Source: a virus
IMG/VR virus record: IMGVR_UViG_3300042503_002310
Location: 1-26,955 of that record
Length of the DNA stretch: 26,955 nt
Strand: one strand, 5' to 3'
Position 1 is the first letter of the stretch; every line of letters begins with the position of its first letter. Shown piece after piece: positions 20,043 to 26,384 of the stretch. A program made the translations under genes and the position numbers. A model generated the notes under the pieces. That model saw nothing but the letters and a program-made list of their open reading frames with translations, was not told the origin of the DNA and searched no databases.

Positions 20043-20251
20043 TGGCAGGTAAAAAACCAGCAAAGCCAATGGCAGGACAAGCTAAACAGATTGTTCAAGA
20101 CCCTGCCGTATACGGCTCAATGGTTAAGTTCATGGGAACAAAGACAGCCACAAGTGTTTGCGCAAGGTGCGGCAAGGTAACCGTGAATGGAATGATTCGC
20201 GTAAAAGAGGACAAGAGCTATTGCTCAGGTGGGTGCGCTAAAGCATCTTAA
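20042..20251 (+). CDS. small zinc-ribbon protein (69 aa)
   Basis: Four cysteines in the C-terminal half (SVCARCGKV with C40 and C43; YCSGGCAKAS with C61 and C65) make a CxxC...CxxxC zinc-ribbon pattern. The N-terminal 35 residues are basic and Ala/Lys/Pro-rich (MAGKKPAKPMAGQAKQIV). No membrane segment. Start ATG 20042 overlaps the previous stop (TGATG). It sits between a lysis-type membrane protein and the LPXTG protein; a role in either is not evident. It may bind nucleic acid or be a structural mini-protein. Confidence 0.65.
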   Translation: MAGKKPAKPMAGQAKQIVQDPAVYGSMVKFMGTKTATSVCARCGKVTVNGMIRVKEDKSYCSGGCAKAS

Positions 20252-20282
20252 AAAATTAACCACACAAGGAGAGAGGTGTGTT

Positions 20283-21719
20283 TTGGGGATAAATATCCGA
20301 AGATTTTTTGCCGCTATGTTTTTTATAGCAGGCTTAACGGTGCAGTTCTCTTTGGGCTCCTCCGGAGGAGGTGAGACTCTCTTCTCTGGAGGAGTCGCCC
20401 ACGCTTCTGTTTCTGGTGGTCCAATTGTTCTTGACGGAATGGACCCTGTTTGTCATGCCGCAATGGGCGAAAACACAGACCAATACATCGCCAAGGTTGT
20501 CAAAAGCGTTTACGACCAGTCCATAATTCCTGGCAACAATGGAAAAATTGCAATTCTCGGTATAGCGAATGCAAACAGCGCTGGCGGTTGTGGAAACAAC
20601 TGGAACACGCTTCTTTCTACAAAATTTTTAACGCAATTTGGTACTGCCTCTTCCAACCTTCAGCCAAACGTTGAATTTATATCCACATCAGCGCAATTAA
20701 ATACATTTTTTTCTTCTGGGATAACATCGAGTCCTCCAAAAATGCTTTGGATACCAGACGACTGGAGCCGGTCTTCTGAAGTAAACGGGCTATTCACAAC
20801 AAATGCTGAAAAAATTGCCGACTTTGTCAACTCTGGAGGTGGACTTTTTTCTAGTTACAACCCATATGGCTGGTTAACGGCACTTCTTCCGACTGCAACA
20901 TTCAACGACGGAGGATGTAATGGTGGGCCAGACGCGGCAGCAGATGGAGTTTTAGATTTTGGTTTATCAAATACAATGGTTGCTGCTTGCTGGCATGGAT
21001 ACTTTACTGGAAATGTTGGAACGCTAAAGGTTCTGGCCGATTACCCGTACCCGTCAGCATCTTCCACGAGAAAAGCTGTTTCCATTGGCGGAGGCTCTGT
21101 GTCTCTTCCTAGCTCTTTTACTCTTGCTATCAGCCCAACGAATCCTGCCGCTGGCACTCCTCTAACAATAACTGCCACAGCGCAGACACTTGCTGGAGTT
21201 CCTCAGGCTGGGGTGACCGTTTCCATGACTGTAAGTAGCGGCCCAGACGCTGGGCAAACATTTACGGCAACTACGGATGCATCAGGAATTGCCACTATCA
21301 CTGTAAATACCTCTTCTTCCGGTACGAATGTATACACGGCGACGGCAACGGTAAACGGAGTAGCAAAAACAGTTTCTACCACTGTTACGTGGGAGCCCGC
21401 TCCAACCACAACTCCTGCTCCAACTACGACTGAAACTCCAACTACTACGGCGGCTCCAGTTGTTACAACCGTTCCGGAAACTACAACGCTAGCTCCAACT
21501 ACAACTTTAGCTCCGACTACAACTGTCGTTCAGCAGCAGGATGGCTCATGGGTTCCGCCAGACAGCACTTCCCCAACTACAACAGTCCATGACCACAAGA
21601 GTCATAGCCATGGACCTCTTCCAGATACAGGAGATAGCTCGCTACAGAGAATGCTTACTTCCTTGTTGTTGATATCAATTGGCGGATTCATACTTCTTTA
21701 CAGAAGAGAGGCAAAATGA
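20283..21719 (+). CDS. LPXTG-anchored surface protein encoded by the phage (about 478 aa)
   Basis: A signal peptide (INIRRFFAAMFFIAGLTVQF to VAHA-SVSG) leads into an exported domain of about 230 residues with Gly-rich turns and four Cys. It includes KIADFVNSGGGLFSSYNPYG, which recalls GATase-like/DUF4350 folds in surface proteins. Next is a bacterial Ig-like domain (FTLAISPTNPAAGTPLTITA to TVTWEP), a Pro/Thr linker with PTTT repeats, a His-rich patch (HDHKSHSHG), and at residue 446 LPDTG. A hydrophobic helix (MLTSLLLISIGGFILLY) and RREAK follow: a complete sortase sorting signal. I favour TTG 20283, six bases after GAGAGG; the upstream in-frame GTG at 20229 overlaps the zinc-ribbon gene. The product should be fixed to the host wall by host sortase. 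Confidence 0.88.
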   Translation: MGINIRRFFAAMFFIAGLTVQFSLGSSGGGETLFSGGVAHASVSGGPIVLDGMDPVCHAAMGENTDQYIAKVVKSVYDQSIIPGNNGKIAILGIANANSAGGCGNNWNTLLSTKFLTQFGTASSNLQPNVEFISTSAQLNTFFSSGITSSPPKMLWIPDDWSRSSEVNGLFTTNAEKIADFVNSGGGLFSSYNPYGWLTALLPTATFNDGGCNGGPDAAADGVLDFGLSNTMVAACWHGYFTGNVGTLKVLADYPYPSASSTRKAVSIGGGSVSLPSSFTLAISPTNPAAGTPLTITATAQTLAGVPQAGVTVSMTVSSGPDAGQTFTATTDASGIATITVNTSSSGTNVYTATATVNGVAKTVSTTVTWEPAPTTTPAPTTTETPTTTAAPVVTTVPETTTLAPTTTLAPTTTVVQQQDGSWVPPDSTSPTTTVHDHKSHSHGPLPDTGDSSLQRMLTSLLLISIGGFILLYRREAK

Positions 21720-22045
21720 AAAAAGATATCGTTGCAAACATATTAATGCGAATCCTTGCGACCTTCGCTGCATCTGGTCTCGGGGTTATCGGTGCTGGAA
21801 CTATTGCCGGCGTTCCTATCTGGAAAAGCGTTTTCATGGCTGGAATAGCTGGAGTAGCCACAGTGGTTGAAGGTTTGTCAAGAGCATTCCTGGACGACGG
21901 CAAGCTCACCTCAAAAGAGATAAATGCGGTGTTCTCTCGTTTTGACAAAAAAGGAGCGGCTGTTTCTGAGTCAGAAATAGAAGCAGAAGAAAAGAATCGC
22001 GAAGAAAAAAGAAAGCGCACTGCTAGCGCCGATATTTCTGCCTGA
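21716..22045 (+). CDS. holin-like two-TM membrane protein (109 aa)
   Basis: Two hydrophobic helices (about 8-32, ILMRILATFAASGLGVIGAG, and 37-53, KSVFMAGIAGVATVVEG) separated by a short PIW turn, then a long charged cytoplasmic tail (KKGAAVSESEIEAEEKNREE and KRKR). Topology, the Trp before the second helix and the size recall phage r1t-type holins. It is coupled to the LPXTG gene by ATGA (21716-21719) and closes the rightward surface/lysis region. With the 56-aa protein at 19055 and the 75-aa protein at 19815 it makes three candidate holin-like proteins; I rank this one and the 56-aa protein highest. Confidence 0.7.
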   Translation: MKKDIVANILMRILATFAASGLGVIGAGTIAGVPIWKSVFMAGIAGVATVVEGLSRAFLDDGKLTSKEINAVFSRFDKKGAAVSESEIEAEEKNREEKRKRTASADISA

Positions 22046-22047
22046 GC

Positions 22048-22064
22048 GTACCAATAAGTGGTAC
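22048..22064. promoter_or_regulatory. perfect 6-bp inverted repeat overlapping a possible promoter
   Basis: gtacca-ataag-tggtac is a perfect 6-bp palindrome with a 5-base centre, three bases after the holin-like gene stop. It contains the ten bases ataagtggta shared with 19237-19246, and TACTTT (22062-22067) could be a weak -10. There is no T-run, so it does not look like a terminator. A regulator operator upstream of the 116-aa gene is a reasonable reading. Confidence 0.4.
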
Positions 22065-22135
22065 TTTATCTGTAGGCATTGCTTTCTGTAAAGAGACGTA
22101 GTGATTTTTTCAGATTTATCTAAACGGACCGGGCC

Positions 22136-22486
22136 ATGGCAAAAATTCAAGAGATTGAACAAGTTTGGAACGATGACAATCACTCAATCGTCCTAAGAAT
22201 TAATAAATCCGAACTCGAAGTTCTAGAAGTTGTTTGTCCTCATGAAGGTAAAGCAGCATGCAAAAACATGATGGACGACTGTGTAATCCAGTGGTTTGTC
22301 AACAGGTTTGGAATGGACTGCAATGGCGGTATGTGCCCCCCGATTGAAAACCTACAAATATGCTGGACAATTGTTGGAGACATAAACGATTTTGATTCTT
22401 GCCAGATTTGGTTTATGCCGAAGACAGACGAAGTTTTTGCAGCCTGGCTTATCTCTAATCAACCGAGCGGTGAGCTTTCCGCCTAG
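22136..22486 (+). CDS. cysteine-rich hypothetical protein (116 aa)
   Basis: I do not recognise this protein. It has seven cysteines (C34, C42, C49, C62, C67, C76, C89), with a cluster CVIQWFVNRFGMDCNGGMCPP in the middle, and several Trp. No signal peptide or membrane segment is visible, so the cysteines may bind metal rather than form disulfides. ATG 22136 has only a weak upstream purine stretch; the 90-base leader contains the inverted repeat at 22048. Its 3' end overlaps the convergent wHTH gene by 32 bases, which may couple their expression through antisense transcription. Confidence 0.6.
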   Translation: MAKIQEIEQVWNDDNHSIVLRINKSELEVLEVVCPHEGKAACKNMMDDCVIQWFVNRFGMDCNGGMCPPIENLQICWTIVGDINDFDSCQIWFMPKTDEVFAAWLISNQPSGELSA

Positions 22487-22928
22487 CGGAACTAATTCTT
22501 TTTCTTTCAGCCCTAGCCTCAACCTTGGCTAGCAGTTCTTCCAGAATCAGGTCTTCTTCGTCCAGATATGAAGGATTAAGAAAAGTTGCCTTATCTGCAA
22601 CCTTGGCTAGTTTGTCAAAGTGAGACGCCATAAACTGTGGCCCCAGATTCCTCCTGCAGTTAACTCTGTAAAAAGCAGCTGAATGGTAAATCTGTTCTAT
22701 TCCTGCAGGTGTTATCTGCCAGTAGTCGGGGGCAATCCTGTTAACGAAACCTCTCTTTGCCATTGAGCCAAGAGCTTCACGAGCATCCCTAAGGTCGTGG
22801 CCTTTAAATAGCCCTGGGAGGCATTCTTTTATGTCAGATGAGTAAAAGGGTGTATTGCCACGCATTTTCGCGTAGAGCAATGACTTATACGTTCTAGAGC
22901 CATACAGAGTAAGTGTTGCCGATGCCAT
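22455..22928 (-). CDS. winged-helix DNA-binding protein (157 aa)
   Basis: Residues about 28-82 read as a winged helix: SSDIKECLPGLFKGHDLRDA, REALGSMAKRGFVNRIAPD (recognition helix and turn), YWQITPAGIEQIY (wing and third strand). The C-terminal half is helical with an acidic patch (YLDEEDLILEELLAK) and a strongly basic tail (ARAERKRISSARRKAHR). It lies 15 bases downstream of the 148-aa regulator and is probably co-transcribed with it leftward. Its end overlaps the convergent 116-aa gene. Probably a transcriptional regulator or a DNA-binding partner of its neighbour; target unknown. Confidence 0.65.
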   Translation of the reverse strand: MASATLTLYGSRTYKSLLYAKMRGNTPFYSSDIKECLPGLFKGHDLRDAREALGSMAKRGFVNRIAPDYWQITPAGIEQIYHSAAFYRVNCRRNLGPQFMASHFDKLAKVADKATFLNPSYLDEEDLILEELLAKVEARAERKRISSARRKAHRSVD

Positions 22929-22943
22929 TAAGACGTAAGTCTA

Positions 22944-23390
22944 TTAGAACAACTCGTCTTCAGCAACGCGCTGCTCTTGAACAATTTCTTTTTTGCTTGA
23001 TTCAATCTTGTTGATAGCAGCCAAAATGTGATGTATATCAGGCTGTTTTAAAATCATAGAATCATTTAATCTGTAGACATTTTGTCGGTTGACTTTTGTC
23101 TTTGTAATCATGCCTGCGCTAATCAATTGTTTGACTGTCTTGTCAATCATTGTTTCACTCAAGTCGAGGTACACAGAGATTGCCCTAATTGTCATTGTCG
23201 GGTCCTCAATAAGAGATACAAGCACTCGCCCTGTTGTGGAAAGAAGGCTAATCTCGTCTTCTTTGTGGTAGCGCAAAATCTTGTTCTTGTCAAGTGCCTG
23301 CATCAATTTTTCTACAGTTTCATCGCCGGCACCTAGCCCGATGACTTCTTCGATGGCTTTTTTAACGTCTTCCGACTTTTGATTTTTCAC
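22944..23390 (-). CDS. winged-helix transcriptional regulator, MarR/ArsR-like (148 aa)
   Basis: Residues about 47-110 form a helix-turn-helix with wing: SLLSTTGRVLVSLIEDP, MTIRAISVYLDLSETMIDKT (recognition helix near VKQLISAGMI), and TKTKVNRQNVYRLND (wing). N- and C-terminal helices probably dimerise. It begins with GTG (23390-23388). It is transcribed away from the rightward HTH/metallophosphoesterase operon, across a 121-base divergent spacer containing a TTACGTAA palindrome (23404-23411). That is the usual position for a repressor or activator that controls both directions. I infer a phage switch or early/late regulator, not proven. Confidence 0.7.
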   Translation of the reverse strand: MKNQKSEDVKKAIEEVIGLGAGDETVEKLMQALDKNKILRYHKEDEISLLSTTGRVLVSLIEDPTMTIRAISVYLDLSETMIDKTVKQLISAGMITKTKVNRQNVYRLNDSMILKQPDIHHILAAINKIESSKKEIVQEQRVAEDELF

Positions 23391-23463
23391 GAGATAACTA
23401 CACTTACGTAATTCTGTGGTGTACTATGTGAGATGCAGCTGTGAAGCTCGCAGAGAACACCCG

Positions 23464-23493
23464 TTGTGGAAACTTTAAACACAACACGACAAT
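23464..23493 (+). promoter_or_regulatory. rightward promoter of the HTH/metallophosphoesterase operon
   Basis: TTGTGG (23464-23469), an 18-base spacer and GACAAT (23488-23493) lie just before GAGAGGG and ATG 23512. TACTAT (23422-23427) is a second possible -10. The palindrome TTACGTAA (23404-23411) is a candidate operator for the adjacent leftward regulator. Confidence 0.4.
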
Positions 23494-23511
23494 AGCACGA
23501 GAGGGAACCAA

Positions 23512-23790
23512 ATGCTCAAAGATGCGCTCCAACAATTACTTAAAGACCCAGAAGGAAAAGCTAAAGAATGCAAGCTTGGGAAGATAATCGCTTCTCAGGA
23601 AGAAGACACGGCTGAACTTCTGATTGAAGCCCTCGCTGGCGAGGCATCAACAATGGGGCTTGTTCGCACCCTAGGAGCAGAGGGTATCAATCTCAGCAGA
23701 GAGTATTTAGGAGAAAAGCGAGCAACTTGCTTCAAGAATCCTGAGTCAGCCAAGAACTGCTGCTTGTCCACCAGAACAAAGGAGTCATAA
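23512..23790 (+). CDS. small HTH-like DNA-binding protein (92 aa)
   Basis: Residues 14-70 have the layout of a small helix-turn-helix protein common in actinobacteriophages: an ECKxGKxxAS start, a helix (EEDTAELLIEALAGEA), STMGLVRTLGAEGINLSREY as turn and recognition helix, and then a basic Cys-containing tail (GEKRATCFKNPESAKNCC). GAGAGGG precedes ATG 23512, and the next gene's AAGGAG lies inside this gene's last codons, so the two are translated together. DNA binding is inferred from the pattern; it could also act as a small terminase-like or replication accessory protein. Confidence 0.55.
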   Translation: MLKDALQQLLKDPEGKAKECKLGKIIASQEEDTAELLIEALAGEASTMGLVRTLGAEGINLSREYLGEKRATCFKNPESAKNCCLSTRTKES

Positions 23791-23792
23791 AG

Positions 23793-25007
23793 ATGGCGTC
23801 GAAGAAAACAGACCTCGCCTCAAAGCTAAAGTCAATCAACGAGAATGCGGCTAAAGAGCAGAGCTCCAAGCAAGCACTCAATGACATCGCTCAGATGTTG
23901 ACCCGCAAAGGTATCGACCCTTCCGAAATCGGCTCAATTACAAAAGTCTCTTTGTATCAAACAGTCACAAAGAACCCAGAGACCGGCGAAGCAGAGATTC
24001 ATGACCTTCAGGCTCTTCAGTTCAGCCCCTCATGGGAAGCAGGCCCAGGCTGGCCAGTAATCCAGCAGGGACCCAAAATACAACTACAAAAGCCAAGAAC
24101 AAAATCCGGTGCCCCAAAGGCATGGGAAGTGGCAGTAATCGTACCTGATATACAAATTGGTTTTTACCGTAAATCCCTTGATTCAATGGAGCTTGAGCCA
24201 ATTCATGACGAAGCAGCAATCGCTGTAGCCCTTGCTGTTATTGAGGAAATGAAGCCAGACCAGGTAGTTATGGTTGGAGACAACCTCGACTTCGCCGAAT
24301 TGGGCAAATATCTCACTGCCGCACCCTTTAAGCAAATGCTTCAGGCGTCTATCGACAGAGCAACAATGCTATGCGCTCAGATACGAGCAGCGGCTCCTCA
24401 CGCCAAAATCACCTGGATTGCTGGAAACCACGAAGCCAGAATGGCTAGATATATCCAGACCAATGCTGAAGCAGCATTCGGAATCACCAGAGGAAAGCCT
24501 AGTGACGAACTGAGAGATGGATGGCCAGTCATGTCTGTGCCATTTCTATGCAGAATGGACGAATTTGGCGTTGATTATCTCCCGGGATACCCAGAATCTG
24601 CCCACTACATCAACTCCAATCTTGTCGTTGTACACGGTGACAAAGTTGTTTCAAACAACTCAACCACCAAAAAGTACCTAGACAACGAAAGAATCTCGGT
24701 GATATACGGTCATATTCACAGAAACGAACTGGCGTACAGAACCTACAGAACAGACCAGGGACCACGGACAATCATGGCTGCAAGTCCAGGTTGTCTCTGT
24801 AGAGTAGACGGCGCTGTACCGTCCACGAAATCAGGGATGGACGAATTTGGTAGACCAATCCTGCAGGGAGCGGAAAACTGGCAGCAAGGACTAGGGGTGG
24901 TCACCTACCAACCCTATGGCAGTGGCAACGAGTGGTTTAACTACGAGCCAATGTGGATATACAACGGTAGAGGAATCTTCCGAGGAAAGGAATATGTAGC
25001 AGAATGA
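23793..25007 (+). CDS. calcineurin-like metallophosphoesterase (404 aa)
   Basis: A two-metal phosphoesterase. All five motifs are readable: PDIQIGF (D119, Q121), VGDNLDF (D163, D166), AGNHEAR (N212, H213), VVVHGD (H281) and YGHIHRN (H307, H309). In motif I Gln replaces the more usual His of DxH, a variant found in a phage subgroup. The first 110 residues are an extra helical N-terminal domain (SKKTDLASKLKSINENAAKE; DIAQMLTRKGIDPSEIGSIT) that may bind DNA or a partner. AAGGAG lies upstream of ATG 23793. Substrate could be DNA ends, RNA 2',3'-cyclic phosphate or a small molecule; position after an HTH gene hints at nucleic-acid work. Confidence 0.88.
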   Translation: MASKKTDLASKLKSINENAAKEQSSKQALNDIAQMLTRKGIDPSEIGSITKVSLYQTVTKNPETGEAEIHDLQALQFSPSWEAGPGWPVIQQGPKIQLQKPRTKSGAPKAWEVAVIVPDIQIGFYRKSLDSMELEPIHDEAAIAVALAVIEEMKPDQVVMVGDNLDFAELGKYLTAAPFKQMLQASIDRATMLCAQIRAAAPHAKITWIAGNHEARMARYIQTNAEAAFGITRGKPSDELRDGWPVMSVPFLCRMDEFGVDYLPGYPESAHYINSNLVVVHGDKVVSNNSTTKKYLDNERISVIYGHIHRNELAYRTYRTDQGPRTIMAASPGCLCRVDGAVPSTKSGMDEFGRPILQGAENWQQGLGVVTYQPYGSGNEWFNYEPMWIYNGRGIFRGKEYVAE

Positions 25008-25231
25008 ACGAAGATGAATACACCAAGGATGACTTGCTTGAGGACCTTGAGGCCTTACGCAAAGCCGGCTTGATTGAGATAGTCGGAATTAACGAGGAAG
25101 GGCAGTGGCTATACGGCGCTACCGAATCGTCCAAGGAAATCACCAAGGGATATGAAAAGATGTCTCCTGAAGACTTCAGCGCAATGGTCGACGAACTAGC
25201 AAACCTAGCGGTGGACGAAGAAGAGGAATAA
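25004..25231 (+). CDS. small acidic protein (75 aa)
   Basis: A strongly acidic 75-residue protein coupled to the metallophosphoesterase by ATGA (25004-25007) and to the Ntn hydrolase by TAATG (25229-25233). Residues 8-40 (KDDLLEDLEALRKAGLIEIV, NEEGQWLYGA) resemble one half of a winged helix, with a helix, turn and hairpin. The C-terminal part is a helix ending VDEEEE. No catalytic motif. It could be an adaptor, inhibitor or activator of either neighbour, which is inference from coupling alone. Confidence 0.6.
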   Translation: MNEDEYTKDDLLEDLEALRKAGLIEIVGINEEGQWLYGATESSKEITKGYEKMSPEDFSAMVDELANLAVDEEEE

Positions 25232-25866
25232 TGACAACAATTATCGGAATCCAAGGAGACGGTTTCGCCGTAATCGGTGCAGATACTCGTATCACGTCCT
25301 TCGACGAATCCGGTATGTCATTAGGCTCAGGAACTATCGGTGGGGGGTCATCAAAGCTCGCCACCAACGGTAATTATCTACTGGGGGCTGCGGGTGATGT
25401 TAGGGCAATAAACCTGCTCCATCATGCATTCCAGCCTCCAGCAGTACCCTCCGGACTAAAGGGCAAGAAGCTCGACCAGTTCATTACAGTTAAATTTATC
25501 CCAGCTTTAAGAGCTTGCTTTGACACTCATGGGTACTCATCCCCAGAGAACAAAGACAACAAACAACATGTTGCCGAACAAGACTCAACCATTGTTGTTG
25601 CAGTTAACGGCATCCTTTATTTCATTGACAACGACTATTCCTGGATGCCAGATATGAGCGGACTATACGCCGCTGGCAGTGGTGCCCAATTTGCTATCGG
25701 TGCCATACACGGAATCATGGGGGGAAAGAAACTCTCCTCAGTACAGGCAAAGGCTGCAGCGCTCAAGGCCCTCGCCATCGCCGCCAAACTAGACCCCTTC
25801 TCCAGCTCGCCGTATCACACCTATGTACAGCAAGCACCTGAATCGCCGGCTTCTAAGAAGAAGTAG
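25231..25866 (+). CDS. proteasome-beta/HslV-like Ntn-hydrolase peptidase (211 aa)
   Basis: The N-terminus MTTIIGIQGDGFAVIGADTR aligns with HslV and proteasome beta subunits. If the initiator Met is removed, Thr1 is the nucleophile and Asp falls exactly at position 17. SSKLA carries the Lys equivalent to K33 (here 41, after an 8-residue loop). AAGSGAQFAIGA holds the Ser of the S129 position, and KLDPFSS keeps the D-x-x-S spacing of D166/S169. The later helix ALKALAIAA also fits. There is no propeptide, as in HslV, where Met removal exposes Thr. About 210 residues is normal for a beta subunit. No alpha subunit, HslU or Mpa-type ATPase lies nearby. It is probably a self-assembling threonine peptidase; substrate unknown. 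Confidence 0.85.
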   Translation: MTTIIGIQGDGFAVIGADTRITSFDESGMSLGSGTIGGGSSKLATNGNYLLGAAGDVRAINLLHHAFQPPAVPSGLKGKKLDQFITVKFIPALRACFDTHGYSSPENKDNKQHVAEQDSTIVVAVNGILYFIDNDYSWMPDMSGLYAAGSGAQFAIGAIHGIMGGKKLSSVQAKAAALKALAIAAKLDPFSSSPYHTYVQQAPESPASKKK

Positions 25867-25876
25867 ATAAATTTAA

Positions 25877-26110
25877 ATGAGCGAAAGTACCTGGACATGG
25901 CTTCTCTTCGCTATGGAACTCATCGGCGTATATGGCAGTTATACGGTAGGAAACAAGAAGTGGTACGGGCACATGATTATCGCCCTTCACTCATTCCCTT
26001 GGGCCGTTTACTCTATTGTCTTCAATAAGCCAGGGTTTATGGCTATGTGGGTTCTTTGGCAGTGGGTCCACTGGCGCAACATGCTCAGATGGGTCAAAGA
26101 CGGCAAATAG
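25877..26110 (+). CDS. small membrane protein (77 aa)
   Basis: Two to three hydrophobic segments (WTWLLFAMELIGVYGSYTVG; MIIALHSFPWAVYSIVF; MAMWVLWQWVHWRNMLRW), very rich in Trp, with a basic C-terminus (VKDGK). No recognised family; the layout loosely recalls small PnuC-like or nucleoside-transporter fragments, but it is too short to be one. The start ATG 25877 lies 10 bases after the Ntn hydrolase stop, with only a weak purine run upstream (aagaagaag). It may be an accessory membrane protein or another holin-type protein. Confidence 0.6.
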   Translation: MSESTWTWLLFAMELIGVYGSYTVGNKKWYGHMIIALHSFPWAVYSIVFNKPGFMAMWVLWQWVHWRNMLRWVKDGK

Positions 26111-26201
26111 CTCGCCGGCCTTATACGAGCCTTTGTTTCAACGAAAACGAAGCGCCCAATAACTCCTCCACGTTTCCAAATTCCGCGTAATGCCCTATAC
26201 C

Positions 26202-26218
26202 TAGATACAACGTATCTA
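26202..26218. promoter_or_regulatory. 7-bp perfect inverted repeat, operator-like
   Basis: tagatac-aac-gtatcta is a perfect 7-bp palindrome with a 3-base centre, in the 274-base spacer between the small membrane protein and whiB. The short centre suits a dimeric protein site better than an RNA hairpin. The rest of 26111-26384 holds purine-rich GAGAGA runs (26220-26247), a longer-range inverted repeat (26247-26306) and the WhiB promoter; no gene is seen there. Confidence 0.45.
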
Positions 26219-26246
26219 TAGAGAGAGACAACATTAAGGGGAGAGA

Positions 26247-26306
26247 GTAGATAACTTTGCGCTGGCGTTTTCTGCCGTGAGCCCACCTACCGGTCTATTT
26301 ATCTAC
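26247..26306 (+). repeat. inverted repeat with 44-base loop upstream of whiB
   Basis: gtagataa (26247-26254) and ttatctac (26299-26306) are exact reverse complements. As RNA they would close a 44-base loop with some internal pairing potential. It lies before the predicted whiB promoter, so it may belong to an upstream transcript or be a spaced operator pair; chance is possible at 8 bp. Confidence 0.3.
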
Positions 26307-26329
26307 TAGACGGGCAGTTTGCTCTTTTA

Positions 26330-26357
26330 TAGACAAGAATTATTGAACTTCGATAAT
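26330..26357 (+). promoter_or_regulatory. predicted whiB promoter
   Basis: TAGACA (26330-26335), a 16-base spacer and GATAAT (26352-26357) make a good sigma-70-like promoter 28 bases before the proposed TTG start at 26385. It supports the shorter WhiB start over a TTG at 26319, which lies upstream of this promoter. Confidence 0.45.
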
Positions 26358-26384
26358 AATCGTCTATTCCGGAAGGCTTTTAGC

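Noticed and set aside
19586-20098. Leftward 170-aa frame across the endolysin and next gene
   Set aside because: It crosses two well supported rightward genes and has no family pattern.
26008-26286. Leftward 92-aa frame overlapping the small membrane protein gene
   Set aside because: It overlaps a better supported gene by about 100 bases, lacks a ribosome site and has no recognisable domain.
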